From: Pseudomonas sp. NFACC02
GTDB taxonomy: Bacteria > Pseudomonadota > Gammaproteobacteria > Pseudomonadales > Pseudomonadaceae
DNA length: 52,795 nt
Assembly (NCBI RefSeq): GCF_900110765.1
Contig: NZ_FOEO01000038.1
Span: 1-52,795, forward strand
Direction: 5' to 3'
Position numbers and translations under genes: made by a program. Positions 17,116 to 27,300 of the stretch are shown piece after piece. Every line of letters begins with the position of its first letter. The stretch's first letter is position 1. The notes under the pieces were generated by a model that saw nothing but the letters and a program-made list of their open reading frames with translations, did not search any database and was not told where the DNA came from.

Positions 17116-18486
17116 ATGGCCAAGGCCAAACGCATGTATGGCTGCACCGAGTGCGGCGCGACCTTTCCCAAATGGGCCGGGCAATGCGGCGAATGCGGCG
17201 CCTGGAATACCCTGGTCGAGACGGTCATTGAAAGCGGCGGCGCAGCGGCCCCGACTGGTCGTGCGGGCTGGACTGGCCAGCAGGCGCAGATCAAGACCCT
17301 GGCCGAAGTCAGCGTCGAGGAAATCCCGCGCTTCTCCACCAACTCGGCGGAGCTGGACCGCGTGCTCGGCGGTGGTCTGGTGGACGGTTCGGTGGTGTTG
17401 ATCGGCGGTGATCCCGGTATCGGCAAATCGACGATCCTGTTGCAGACCCTGTGCGCCATTGCCGAGCGCATGCCCGCGCTGTACGTCACGGGTGAGGAAT
17501 CGCAGCAGCAAGTCGCCATGCGCGCCCGACGCCTTGGGCTGCCTCAAGACAAACTGCGGGTCATGACTGAAACCTGCATCGAGAGCATCATCGCCACTGC
17601 GCGGGTCGAGCAGCCAAAAGTCATGGTGATCGACTCGATTCAGACCATCTTTACTGAACAACTTCAGTCGGCGCCGGGCGGCGTCTCGCAGGTTCGCGAA
17701 AGCGCTGCGTTGCTGGTGCGGTATGCGAAGCAGAGCGGCACTGCGATCTTCCTGGTCGGTCACGTGACCAAGGAAGGCGCACTGGCCGGCCCGCGCGTCC
17801 TCGAACACATGGTCGACACCGTGCTGTATTTCGAGGGCGAGTCGGACGGGCGCCTGCGCTTGTTGCGCGCGGTGAAAAACCGCTTCGGTGCCGTCAACGA
17901 ACTGGGCGTCTTCGGCATGACCGACAAGGGCCTGAAAGAAGTCTCCAATCCCTCGGCGATCTTTCTGACCCGCGCGCAGGAAGCTGTCGCGGGAAGCGTG
18001 GTCATGGCGACCTGGGAGGGCACCCGCCCGATGCTGGTGGAGGTCCAGGCATTGGTGGATGACAGTCACCTGTCCAATCCGCGCCGCGTCACGCTGGGTC
18101 TCGATCAGAATCGTCTTGCCATGTTGCTGGCGGTGTTGCACCGCCATGGCGGCATCCCGACCCACGATCAGGACGTGTTCCTGAACGTGGTCGGTGGCGT
18201 AAAAGTGCTGGAAACCGCGTCCGACCTGGCGTTGATGGCAGCGGTCATGTCCAGCCTGCGCAATCGTGCATTGCCGGGGGATCTGCTGGTGTTTGGGGAG
18301 GTTGGCCTGTCAGGCGAAGTACGCCCGGTCCCCAGCGGGCAGGAACGCTTGAAGGAAGCCGCCAAGCACGGCTTCAAACGCGCCATCGTGCCCAAAGGCA
18401 ACGCGCCGAAAGAATCTCCGCCGGGCCTGACCGTGATTGCCGTAACACGGCTCGATCAGGCGCTGGATGCGTTGTTTGAGGAGTGA
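17116..18486 (+). CDS. radA: DNA repair protein RadA
   Basis: This 456-aa RecA-like ATPase helps process recombination intermediates by driving branch migration. The N-terminal zinc finger (GCTECGATFPKW, then CGECGAW) is followed by the ATPase core with Walker A GGDPGIGKST, the RadA-specific KNRFG motif, and a C-terminal Lon-protease-like domain (GEVGLSGEVRPVPSG). The ATG at 17116 has GGCGGGGG upstream and gives the usual length, whereas the frame's earlier start at 17089 does not. Synteny with mscL and the PilZ gene agrees with PA4608-PA4614. Confidence 0.95.
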   Translation: MAKAKRMYGCTECGATFPKWAGQCGECGAWNTLVETVIESGGAAAPTGRAGWTGQQAQIKTLAEVSVEEIPRFSTNSAELDRVLGGGLVDGSVVLIGGDPGIGKSTILLQTLCAIAERMPALYVTGEESQQQVAMRARRLGLPQDKLRVMTETCIESIIATARVEQPKVMVIDSIQTIFTEQLQSAPGGVSQVRESAALLVRYAKQSGTAIFLVGHVTKEGALAGPRVLEHMVDTVLYFEGESDGRLRLLRAVKNRFGAVNELGVFGMTDKGLKEVSNPSAIFLTRAQEAVAGSVVMATWEGTRPMLVEVQALVDDSHLSNPRRVTLGLDQNRLAMLLAVLHRHGGIPTHDQDVFLNVVGGVKVLETASDLALMAAVMSSLRNRALPGDLLVFGEVGLSGEVRPVPSGQERLKEAAKHGFKRAIVPKGNAPKESPPGLTVIAVTRLDQALDALFEE

Positions 18487-18572
18487 CATGACCTGGCAGG
18501 CAGAGGCTTCATTATGAGCGCTGGCTTTCTGGGGAGCGCAGGGTGCCAGTCGCCATCCTCATCACTGCTCCA

Positions 18573-18826
18573 CCGCATTCGCCAGCAAGCCGGCTCCCAC
18601 AGGTCTGCGGTCTGGACACAGGTTCGTGAGTCGACCTGGATCCTGTAGGAGACGTCCGAGGTTACGAGGGTATGGGCCGCAATTCGGACGAAGGCGGTGT
18701 GTCAGTTGCCATAGATGTTGCTGACCCGCTGCATTCGCCAGCAATCCGGCTCCCACCGGTCTGCGGTCTGGACACAGGTTCGTGACTCGACCCGGATCCT
18801 GTGGGAGACGTCCGAGGTTACGAGGG
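18573..18826 (+). repeat. Tandem long intergenic repeats, 156-bp period
   Basis: Copy A (18573-18670) and copy B (18729-18826) are 98 bases each and differ at six positions. Each contains GGCTCCCAC near one end and CCTGT(A/G)GGAGAC near the other, so each can fold, plus a conserved block CTGCGGTCTGGACACAGGTT. The 58-base spacer also belongs to the unit, since it recurs at the window start. A shorter relative lies at 40422-40512. The whole gap 18487-18848 is made of this and contains no gene. Confidence 0.85.
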
Positions 18827-18848
18827 CAGCGAATGGGGCAGGCGACGC

Positions 18849-19217
18849 TCATACCTCAATCAACGCCGCCAACTCCCGCTCCATCTCGTCGTGATCCGCC
18901 AGGTTCAGTTCGATCAGCCGACGCAGGTGGGTCACCGAATCCAGTCCGATGTGTTCACAGACAAACCCCAGATGGTTGTGATCGTCATGGGTCAGTCGCA
19001 CTTCCATCTGGACGTCGATGTCGACGTTCAGATGAATGTCGACGATGAACGGCTCGTCGGGATTGCCCAACCATGGCGAGGGGCGTTCGATCAGCAGGCC
19101 TTTGAGCGACAAATCGATCAGGTGAACGGGCCAGGTCTTGGGGCCTTGCGTCAATTCGGTCTTGGCATCGAACGAGATGCGTTTAAAGCGTCGGCGGTCT
19201 TCGTGGGAATCTGTCAT
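18849..19217 (-). CDS. mapZ: PilZ-domain protein, MapZ orthologue
   Basis: This 122-aa protein is a stand-alone PilZ domain that binds c-di-GMP. The N-terminal RRRFKRI carries the RxxxR motif and DLSLKG the DxSxxG motif. Its sequence and position next to radA match P. aeruginosa PA4608 (MapZ), which on binding c-di-GMP inhibits the chemoreceptor methyltransferase CheR1 and so alters flagellar reversal. The C-terminal helix (HLRRLIELNLADHDEMEREL) is like PA4608. GGAGAAG precedes the ATG. The link to CheR1 here is inferred from orthology. Confidence 0.87.
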   Translation of the reverse strand: MTDSHEDRRRFKRISFDAKTELTQGPKTWPVHLIDLSLKGLLIERPSPWLGNPDEPFIVDIHLNVDIDVQMEVRLTHDDHNHLGFVCEHIGLDSVTHLRRLIELNLADHDEMERELAALIEV

Positions 19218-19349
19218 GGGGCGACTTCTCCTTGGCTGCTTTGACTATAGGCCAAAACCCGCGCTAGACCATTGGGGGGTGGCCTTTCGCTTCAGCAGCG
19301 CTAAACTCTGGGGGCTGCTCACACAAGTCCACTCAGCTGGAAATAAAAA

Positions 19350-21419
19350 ATGAAAAACAATAACAGTGTCCTGCGCCATGTGCCCTGGCTGATTGTCGCG
19401 ATTCTTGGGGCATGGGCCCTGGGAGTGGTTGCATTGCGTCGGGGAGAGGCAATCAACGCACTCTGGATCGTGGTCGCCGCGGTCGCTATCTATCTGGTTG
19501 CGTATCGCTACTACAGCCTGTTCATCGCCACCCGCGTCATGCAACTTGACCCGACGCGGGCCACGCCTGCGGTGCTGAACAACGACGGTCTGGACTACGT
19601 GCCGACCAACAAACACATTCTTTTCGGCCATCACTTTGCCGCTATCGCCGGTGCAGGTCCGCTGGTCGGGCCGGTCCTGGCTGCGCAAATGGGTTACTTG
19701 CCCGGCACACTCTGGCTGATCGCCGGTGTCGTGCTGGCCGGTGCGGTTCAGGACTTCATGATCCTGTTCCTGTCCACCCGCCGTAACGGCCGTTCGCTGG
19801 GCGACATGGTTCGCGAGGAAATGGGCCGCATTCCCGGCACCATCGCCTTGTTCGGTTGCTTCCTGATCATGATCATCATCCTCGCGGTGCTGGCGCTGAT
19901 CGTGGTCAAGGCCCTCGCCGAAAGCCCTTGGGGCATGTTCACGGTCATGGCGACGATTCCGATCGCGATGTTCATGGGCATTTACATGCGCTACATCCGC
20001 CCGGGCCGCATTGGCGAAATCTCCGTGGTGGGCGTGGTGCTGTTGCTGCTGTCGATCTGGGTCGGTGGCCAAGTGGCCGCGAGCCCTGAGTGGGCGCCGC
20101 TGTTTACCTTCACGGGTGTGCAAATCACCTGGATGCTGGTCGGTTACGGCTTTGTAGCGGCCATGCTGCCGGTCTGGCTGGTGCTGGCGCCACGCGATTA
20201 CCTGTCCACCTTCCTGAAAATCGGCACCATCGTCGCACTGGCGATCGGCATTCTGATTCTGGCGCCCGAGCTGAAAATGCCGGCCCTGACCCAGTTCACC
20301 GACGGCACTGGTCCGGTCTGGAAGGGCACGCTGTTCCCGTTCCTGTTCATCACCATTGCCTGCGGTGCCGTGTCGGGTTTCCATGCGCTGATTTCTTCAG
20401 GCACCACGCCGAAACTGCTGGATAACGAAGTCAACGCCCGTTACATCGGTTACGGCGGCATGCTGATGGAGTCCTTCGTGGCCATCATGGCGATGGTTGC
20501 GGCCTCCGTTATCGAGCCCGGTGTTTACTTCGCCATGAACAGTCCGGCGGCGATTGTCGGCAGCGACGTTAACGCGGTGGCGCAGATGGTCAGCAGTTGG
20601 GGCTTCGTGATTACCCCGGACCAACTGATCGCAACGGCAAAGGATATCGGTGAAAACACCGTACTGGCTCGTGCTGGCGGGGCGCCAACCCTGGCCGTCG
20701 GTATCGCGCAGATCCTGCACCAGGCCTTCCCTGGCCAGAACACCATGGCGTTCTGGTACCACTTCGCGATCCTGTTCGAGGCGCTGTTCATCCTGACGGC
20801 TGTTGACGCCGGTACCCGTGCCGGTCGCTTCATGCTGCAAGACTTGCTGGGCAGCTTCGTGCCCGCGCTCAAACGCACCGAGTCCTGGACCGCCAACGCG
20901 ATTGGTACCGGCGGCTGCGTGGCGTTGTGGGGCTATCTGCTGTATCAGGGCGTGATCGATCCGTTGGGCGGCATCAACACCTTGTGGCCACTGTTCGGTA
21001 TCTCCAACCAGATGCTGGCCGGTATCGCGCTGATGCTGGCGACCGTGGTCCTGATCAAGATGAAGCGTCAGCAGTACGTGTGGGTCACCATCCTGCCAGC
21101 CTCCTGGCTGTTGATCTGCACCGTGACCGCGGGCTTTATCAAACTGTTTGATCCAAGCCCGGCCGTTGGCTTCCTGGCGCTGGCGAAGAAATACAGCGCG
21201 GCAGCAGACGCCGGTCAGGTGCTGGCTCCGGCCAAGACCATGGACCAGATGCAGCACGTGATCTTCAACGCGTACACCAACGCGGCGCTGACCACCCTGT
21301 TCCTGTTCGTGGTGCTGAGCATCCTGTTCTATGCAATCCAGGTGGGCCGCGCGGCCTGGACCAAAAAAGAGCGTACCGACAAGGAAGCGCCCTTCCAGGC
21401 CTTCCCGAAAACCAACTGA
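19350..21419 (+). CDS. cstA: Pyruvate/peptide transporter CstA
   Basis: This 689-aa inner-membrane protein has 16 to 18 hydrophobic segments and belongs to the CstA (carbon starvation) family, now associated with pyruvate uptake in enterobacteria. Signatures are NKHILFGHHFAAIAGAGPLV near the N-terminus, GAVQDFMILFLSTRRNGRSL, and SGFHALISSGTTPKLLDNE. Length agrees with E. coli CstA (701 aa). The gene is followed 26 bases later by ybdD, the small partner gene normally found with cstA. It is divergent from mapZ over about 130 bases. Confidence 0.95.
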   Translation: MKNNNSVLRHVPWLIVAILGAWALGVVALRRGEAINALWIVVAAVAIYLVAYRYYSLFIATRVMQLDPTRATPAVLNNDGLDYVPTNKHILFGHHFAAIAGAGPLVGPVLAAQMGYLPGTLWLIAGVVLAGAVQDFMILFLSTRRNGRSLGDMVREEMGRIPGTIALFGCFLIMIIILAVLALIVVKALAESPWGMFTVMATIPIAMFMGIYMRYIRPGRIGEISVVGVVLLLLSIWVGGQVAASPEWAPLFTFTGVQITWMLVGYGFVAAMLPVWLVLAPRDYLSTFLKIGTIVALAIGILILAPELKMPALTQFTDGTGPVWKGTLFPFLFITIACGAVSGFHALISSGTTPKLLDNEVNARYIGYGGMLMESFVAIMAMVAASVIEPGVYFAMNSPAAIVGSDVNAVAQMVSSWGFVITPDQLIATAKDIGENTVLARAGGAPTLAVGIAQILHQAFPGQNTMAFWYHFAILFEALFILTAVDAGTRAGRFMLQDLLGSFVPALKRTESWTANAIGTGGCVALWGYLLYQGVIDPLGGINTLWPLFGISNQMLAGIALMLATVVLIKMKRQQYVWVTILPASWLLICTVTAGFIKLFDPSPAVGFLALAKKYSAAADAGQVLAPAKTMDQMQHVIFNAYTNAALTTLFLFVVLSILFYAIQVGRAAWTKKERTDKEAPFQAFPKTN

Positions 21420-21445
21420 GTGCGCTGTGAGGCGAGGAGCTGCGT

Positions 21446-21643
21446 ATGTTCAATGACCTGAGTCGTTTGGGTAAGTATCTGGGCCAGGCAGCGCGCCTGA
21501 TGGTGGGCATGCCGGACTACGACAACTACGTCGAACATATGCAGAACAAACACCCGGACAAACCGGTGATGACGTACGAGGCGTTCTTTCGGGAACGCCA
21601 GGACGCCCGTTACGGCGGCAAGGGTGGGCCCAAGTGCTGTTGA
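21446..21643 (+). CDS. YbdD/YjiX family small protein
   Basis: This 65-aa soluble protein is of the DUF466 family that accompanies CstA/BtsT-type pyruvate carriers. It shows the typical MVGMPDYDNYVEHMQNKHPD and MTYEAFFRERQDARYG, and ends in CC. GAGGAG stands just upstream of the ATG. Its role is not established; constant pairing with the transporter suggests a stabilising or regulatory part. Confidence 0.92.
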   Translation: MFNDLSRLGKYLGQAARLMVGMPDYDNYVEHMQNKHPDKPVMTYEAFFRERQDARYGGKGGPKCC

Positions 21644-21665
21644 TTGAGTAGTTCGTCGATACATC

Positions 21666-21755
21666 CTGTAGGAGTGAGTTTGCTCGCGATTGCGATCTGT
21701 CAGATACGACGAGGTACCTGACACGACGTAATCGCGAGCAGGCTCACTCCTACAG
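21666..21755. repeat. REP/BIME palindrome pair
   Basis: CTGTAGGAGTGAGTTTGCTCG and CGAGCAGGCTCACTCCTACAG are near-perfect inverted partners between ybdD and the GTPase gene. Confidence 0.87.
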
Positions 21756-21780
21756 TCATTTTTGCACTGGAGATTTTGTT

Positions 21781-22752
21781 GTGTTCACCCCCATCCCCGT
21801 CACCGTCCTGAGTGGTTTTCTCGGCGCGGGCAAGACCACGTTGCTGCGTCATCTGCTCAAGGAAGAGCACGGCCTGAAAATCGCCGTGATCGAAAACGAA
21901 TTCAGTGACGCCGGCGTCGACACGCAATTGCTGGGCGATGAGCCCGTTCAGGTGATGACCCTGTCCAATGGCTGTGTGTGCTGCACCATCCATACCGACT
22001 TGACCAAGGCGCTGTTCCTGCTGCTGGAGCGTCTGGACAGCGGTGAAATCGCTTTCGACCGCCTGGTGATCGAGTGCACGGGCCTTGCCGATCCCGCGCC
22101 GGTGGCTCAGACGTTCTTCATCGATGAGGAACTGCGCGAGCGCTACATCCTCGACGGCATCATCACGCTGGTCGACGCGGCTCACGCCGACACCCATCTG
22201 GAACAAACCATCGCCCAGGCACAAATCGGTTTTGCCGACCGCCTGCTGGTGAGCAAGACCGATCTGGTGGACGAAGCGACCCTGGAGGCCCTGAGTCAGC
22301 GTCTGACACGCATCAACCGGCGTGCGCCGATTCGCGTTGTCGAGCATGGCAAGATCGATCTGGCCGAACTCCTCGATGTGCGCGGCTTCAACCTGAACGC
22401 CGACATCGGCGGCATGACCTTGCGTCCGGCAGCGCCTGCGGGCCGCTCCATCGACCGCATCAGCAGCCTCGTCCTGCGCAGCGAAAAAGCGCTGGATATC
22501 GACAAGCTCAGCGAGTTCATGAACGAACTGCTCGAAGACCACGGTAAACAGCTGCTGCGCTATAAAGGCGTGCTGAATATCGCGGGCGAAGATCGCAAGC
22601 TGGTGTTTCAAGGCGTGCTGAAGTTATACGGCTTCGATTTCGATGTGGAGTGGGCAGACGGCGAGATGCGCGAAAGCGTGATCGTGTTCATTGCCGATGA
22701 CTTGCCGGAGGAAAAGATTCGGGCAGGGTTTGCGAAGGTGGCGGCGGATTGA
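21781..22752 (+). CDS. yjiA: COG0523 (CobW/YjiA) GTPase
   Basis: This 323-aa G3E-family GTPase is of the metal-chaperone-like COG0523 group. Walker A is GFLGAGKTTLLRH; the family metal motif is NGCVCCTI (CxCC); VIECTGLADPAP is the switch region and SKTDLVD the guanine-specificity motif. A C-terminal CobW_C domain is present from about residue 225. It starts with GTG and has GGAG upstream. The order cstA-ybdD-yjiA is shared with E. coli (yjiY-yjiX-yjiA) and P. aeruginosa, so a link to the transporter is likely, but the metal and the client are unknown. Confidence 0.92.
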   Translation: MFTPIPVTVLSGFLGAGKTTLLRHLLKEEHGLKIAVIENEFSDAGVDTQLLGDEPVQVMTLSNGCVCCTIHTDLTKALFLLLERLDSGEIAFDRLVIECTGLADPAPVAQTFFIDEELRERYILDGIITLVDAAHADTHLEQTIAQAQIGFADRLLVSKTDLVDEATLEALSQRLTRINRRAPIRVVEHGKIDLAELLDVRGFNLNADIGGMTLRPAAPAGRSIDRISSLVLRSEKALDIDKLSEFMNELLEDHGKQLLRYKGVLNIAGEDRKLVFQGVLKLYGFDFDVEWADGEMRESVIVFIADDLPEEKIRAGFAKVAAD

Positions 22753-22775
22753 ATCTGCTATACGCCGCGGAACAA

Positions 22776-22864
22776 CTGTAGGAGCGCGCTTGCCCGCGAT
22801 AGGGTTTGTCAGTCACTACACCGGGGGCTGACACACCGAATCGCGGGCAAGCGCGCTCCTACAA
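22776..22864. repeat. REP/BIME palindrome pair
   Basis: CTGTAGGAGCGCGCTTGCCC and its exact inverse GGGCAAGCGCGCTCCTACA lie between the convergent GTPase gene and glyA. Confidence 0.9.
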
Positions 22865-22876
22865 AGTGGCGTTAAA

Positions 22877-22908
22877 ACGAAAAAGCCCGGCTCGAAAGCC
22901 GGGCTTTG
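22877..22908 (-). terminator. Rho-independent terminator of glyA
   Basis: On the minus strand AAAGCCCGGC-TTTCGA-GCCGGGCTTTTT gives a ten-base stem with a T tract, 25 bases past the glyA stop. Confidence 0.9.
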
Positions 22909-22932
22909 TCCTGCAACCGCGTCTGCGTCAGA

Positions 22933-24186
22933 TCACGCGCCGTAAACCGGCAGCCTGGCGCAGATGGCTTTGACTTTCTCACGAACGGCATCAATCACCG
23001 CTTCGTTGTTCAGGTCAGCCAGGATGTCGCAGATCCAGCCAGCCAGTTCCTTGCACTCTGCTTCCTTGAAGCCGCGAGTGGTCACCGCCGGGGTGCCGAA
23101 GCGCAGGCCGGAGGTCACGAACGGGGAGCGTGGGTCGTTCGGCACGGAGTTCTTGTTCACGGTGATGAACGCCTTGCCCAGCGCGGCGTCGGCGTCTTTA
23201 CCGGAGATGTCCTGTTTGATCAGGGACAGCAGGAACAGGTGGTTCTCGGTACCGCCGGACACCACGTCAAAACCGCGCTCGATGAACACCGAGGCCATGG
23301 CCTTGGCGTTCTTCACCACCTGCTGCTGGTAGGTCTTGAACTCAGGTTGCAGGGCTTCCTTGAAGCAGATCGCCTTAGCAGCGATGACATGTTCCAGAGG
23401 TCCGCCCTGGCCGCCCGGGAATACCGCGGAGTTCAGCTTCTTCTCGATCTCGGCATTGGCACGCGCCAGGATCAGGCCGCCACGTGGACCGCGCAGGGTT
23501 TTGTGCGTGGTGGTGGTGACGACATCAGCGAATGGAACCGGGTTCGGGTACACGCCAGCGGCGACCAGGCCGGCCACGTGGGCCATGTCGACGAACAGGT
23601 ACGCACCGACTTTGTCAGCGATGGCACGGAAGCGGGCGAAGTCCAGGATCTGCGAGTAAGCAGAGAAGCCGGCCACGATCATTTTTGGCTTGTGTTCTAC
23701 CGCCAGACGCTCGACTTCGTCGTAGTCGATCAGACCGTTGCCGTCGATACCGTATTGAACAGCGTTGTACAGCTTGCCGGAGGAGGAAACGCTGGCACCG
23801 TGGGTCAGGTGACCGCCGTGCGCCAGGCTCATGCCCAGGATGGTGTCGCCCGCATTCAGCAGCGCTAGATAGACAGCGCTGTTGGCCTGGGAGCCGGCGT
23901 GCGGCTGGACGTTGGCGTAATCGGCGCCGAACAGCTCTTTGGCGCGGTCGATGGCCAGTTGCTCGACGATGTCGACGTATTCGCAGCCGCCGTAGTAACG
24001 CTTGCCCGGGTAACCCTCGGCGTACTTGTTGGTCAGTACCGAACCCTGGGCTTCCATGACAGCGGGGCTGGTGTAGTTTTCCGAGGCGATCAGCTCGATG
24101 TGCTCTTCCTGGCGCTTGGCTTCTTGCTCCATAGCGGCATACAGGTCGGAGTCGTACTTGGCGATAGTCAAATGACGGCTGAACAT
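22933..24186 (-). CDS. glyA: Serine hydroxymethyltransferase
   Basis: This 417-aa PLP enzyme interconverts serine and glycine with transfer of a one-carbon unit to tetrahydrofolate. The PLP lysine lies in TTTTHKTLRGPRGG, and the N-terminal HIELIASENYTSPAVMEAQG is diagnostic. Length equals E. coli GlyA (417 aa). Pseudomonads carry more than one glyA; the position next to morA corresponds to what I recall as glyA3 (PA4602). AGGA precedes the ATG. It is monocistronic with its own terminator. Confidence 0.96.
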   Translation of the reverse strand: MFSRHLTIAKYDSDLYAAMEQEAKRQEEHIELIASENYTSPAVMEAQGSVLTNKYAEGYPGKRYYGGCEYVDIVEQLAIDRAKELFGADYANVQPHAGSQANSAVYLALLNAGDTILGMSLAHGGHLTHGASVSSSGKLYNAVQYGIDGNGLIDYDEVERLAVEHKPKMIVAGFSAYSQILDFARFRAIADKVGAYLFVDMAHVAGLVAAGVYPNPVPFADVVTTTTHKTLRGPRGGLILARANAEIEKKLNSAVFPGGQGGPLEHVIAAKAICFKEALQPEFKTYQQQVVKNAKAMASVFIERGFDVVSGGTENHLFLLSLIKQDISGKDADAALGKAFITVNKNSVPNDPRSPFVTSGLRFGTPAVTTRGFKEAECKELAGWICDILADLNNEAVIDAVREKVKAICARLPVYGA

Positions 24187-24287
24187 GGCGGGTCCTCGGG
24201 GATCAGGCGGTAGAAAAGGGGGGCATTCTACCCCATCGTGTTTTATCTGGCATATGAAAGCGGGTCATGTGCCAGATGAGCGGAATG

Positions 24288-24366
24288 CAGCTGCAAGCCA
24301 CACGCTTCAAGCCGAGCGCATGACGGCGTCTGCCTGGGGCTTGGGGCTTGAAGCTTGTCGCGGCTG
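24288..24366. repeat. Inverted repeat after morA
   Basis: Left arm GCTGCAAGCCACACGCTTCA (24290-24309) and right arm GCTTGAAGCTTGTCGCGGCT (24346-24365) pair imperfectly, with GCTTCAAGCC/GGCTTGAAGC as the core. It belongs to the GCTTGAAGCTTG palindromes common in Pseudomonas and may end the morA transcript. Confidence 0.6.
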
Positions 24367-27300
24367 TTAGTCAATCATGAACAGCGCATCGTTACTGAAC
24401 TGCGCTTCGAACCGCGAGGCCGGCATCGGTCGACCGAACAGGTAACCCTGCACTTCGTCGCAGCCGTGTTCGCGCAGGAATTCGAGTTGTTCGTGTGTTT
24501 CCACGCCCTCCGCGATCACGGCCAGGTTCAGGCTGTGGGCCATGGCGATGATCGCGCGGGCGATCTGCGCGTCCTGTTCGCCGGACGGCAAGCCGTCGAC
24601 AAAGGTGCGGTCGATCTTCAGTACGTCGATCGGGAATTGCTTGAGGTAGTTCAGCGAGGAATACCCGGTGCCGAAGTCGTCGACCGCGATGCTCAGCCCC
24701 AGACGCTTGAGGCCGTCCAGAATCTGCATCGCTTCGCTGACTTCGCGCATCAGGATACTTTCGGTCAGCTCCAGTTCCAGGCACGCCGGCGGCAGGCCGG
24801 TTTCCTGCAGAATATTGGCGATGCGCATGCCCAACTGACCGTCGGAGAACTGTCGCGCAGAAATGTTGACCGAGACTTTCGGCACGCGAACTTTCGCCTT
24901 GTGCCATTCGCGCAGCTGCTGACAGGCTTGCTTGAGCACCCATTCACCGACTTCGACCACCAGCCCGAGCTCTTCGAGTACCGGAATGAAATCCCCTGGC
25001 GGCACCAGGCCACGACGGGGATGACGCCAGCGCAGCAGCGCTTCGGTGCCGGTCAGGCGCTTGCCGTCGCCGCTGAACTGCGGTTGGTAATACAACGTGA
25101 ATTCTTCCTGCTCCAGCGCGTGGCGCAGGTCGCTCTCCAGCTCCAGACGCTCCAGGGCACTGGCGTTCATGTCCGCCTGATAGAACTGGAAGTTGTTCTT
25201 GCCACGCTCCTTGGCGTGGTACATCGCCGTGTCAGCGTTCTTCATCAGTTGACTCAGCTCGCTGCCGTCCTGCGGGCTCAGCGCAATGCCGATGCTCGCG
25301 GTCACGAAGAACTCGCGGCCTTCCAGCACGAACGGTTTTACCAGGCTGGCCAGGATTTGCTCGGCCACATGAATCGCGCGGGTCAGCGCAGCCTGTTGCG
25401 TGGCGCCGGGCTGCAGGAGCAGGGTGAATTCGTCCCCCCCCATGCGTGCCACGGTGTCGTCTTCGGCCACACAATCCAGAAGCCGTGCGCCCATTTCCTT
25501 GAGCATGCGGTCACCCGCCGCGTGGCCCAGCGAGTCGTTGATCGGCTTGAAACGGTCCAGATCGAGGAACATCAGAACCACCCAGGCATGCTGGCGCTCG
25601 GCTTGCTGCAGCGCGGTGTGCAGACGATCCTGGAACAGCGTGCGGTTGGGCAGGTGGGTCAGGGCGTCGTAGTAGGCCAGCCGGTGAATACGTTGTTCGC
25701 TGGCCTTGCGCTCACTGATGTCGCTGAAGAAACACACGTAACTCGCCAGGTCGCCTTCGTCGTCGAACACGGCAGTGATGCCCACCCACGCCGGGTAATG
25801 TTCGCCGTCGCGTCGCTTGAGCCACAACTCGCCCTCCCAACTGCCACGCTGATGCAATTGTTTGAGGATGTAGCCCAGTTGGGCACCCTGTTGGTCCTCG
25901 ACGGTCAACATCATCGGCAACTGGTCGAGCACCTGTGCGACGGCATAGCCGCTGACGCGACTGAACGCGTCGTTGGCCTGCACGATATAACCGGCCGGGT
26001 CTGTGATCAGAATCGCAGAGGTCGAGTGTTCGAATACGGTCGCGGCCATGCGCAGGTCTTTTTCCGCACGGCGCTGCTGACTGATGTCACGGCCGACCCC
26101 GAGAATGCCTTCGAACGTCCCGGCTTCGTCCCACACCAGAACCAGACGCAGTTCAACGGGAATTTTGCGCCCGTCTGCGCGCAGGCAGTCGAACAGAAAC
26201 AGTTGCGTCGTCACTTCACTGCGCAACGCCGCCAGCGCGTCAGGCTTGCCCAGACCTTTGCGAACCCGGTGCAACAAGGCATAGAGCGCCGACAGTTGTT
26301 GCGGATTGGCAATGATCGAATTCCAGCCGTTTTGCAGAATCCACTCGGAGGTGTACCCCAACACCGCATTGACCGACGGGCTGACGTAGTTGGGTCGCAA
26401 TTTCTGATCGGTGGAGAAGATGACGTCGCTGATGCTTTCCGCCAGCATCCGGTAGCGCTGCTCGCTGTCGCGCAGCGATTGACTGGCTTCGACCTGGTCG
26501 GTGATGTCCTTGGCGACGCCGATGATGCGCCTGACCTGACCGTTGTTGTCCGGGGTCAGCGCTTGCTCGCGGATATCGAAGCGGCGCCACCGGCCTCGAC
26601 AGTCGCGAAAGCGCAGTTGGCATTGCGTCAGACCGCTGTCGCCTTGACGGGTCAGGCGCAAGCGTTCGTAGCATTCGGTGTCCTCCGGGTGCAACAGTAT
26701 TTCCCAGAAGTACTCGCCCATTTGTTGCAGGTCTTCCCGGGAATAACCCAGGGTCTGCCCTAAATGGTGGTTGCTGTAGATCATGCGGCGCGTGGTGATG
26801 TCCTGCACGTACAGGTGGTCGGGGACAGTTCGCACCACGTCCGACCAGAAGCTTTCGCGCTCCACCAATGCCAGCTCGGTTTGCTTGCGGTTGGTGATGT
26901 CGTTGATGTTCAGAATGACCGCGTTGAAGTCTTCCGGCTGTTCGGGCAGGCGTACCACGAGCCACAGGTGTTGATCATTGCCCTCGGTATCGGGCAGCAG
27001 GATTTCCAGCTCAAGTTGCGGCAGGCCGTCGAGTACGGCGCTGATCAACTGTATGCCAATGCCGGTATTCGACCGGGGACACCCCTCGATCAATTGTTGC
27101 CAGACCCGTTCGGCGGACTCGGCGCGCAGCAGACTGGAAGCGACCTGATTGACCTCGGTGATGCGCAATTGGTGCAGCAGGCCTTTAAGCTGGTCGGGAT
27201 GATCGGCCAGGCGCTGTCTCAACGTTTCGCTGCTGTTGAGTTGCAGGTGCTTCAGGTAGTCGGGCAGGCCTGAAAGATCCAGCACACAGAGCGCGACGCC

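Noticed and set aside
24355..26763. An 802-codon open frame on the plus strand
   Set aside because: It lies opposite the GGDEF/EAL region of morA, has no ribosome binding site and only shadow composition.
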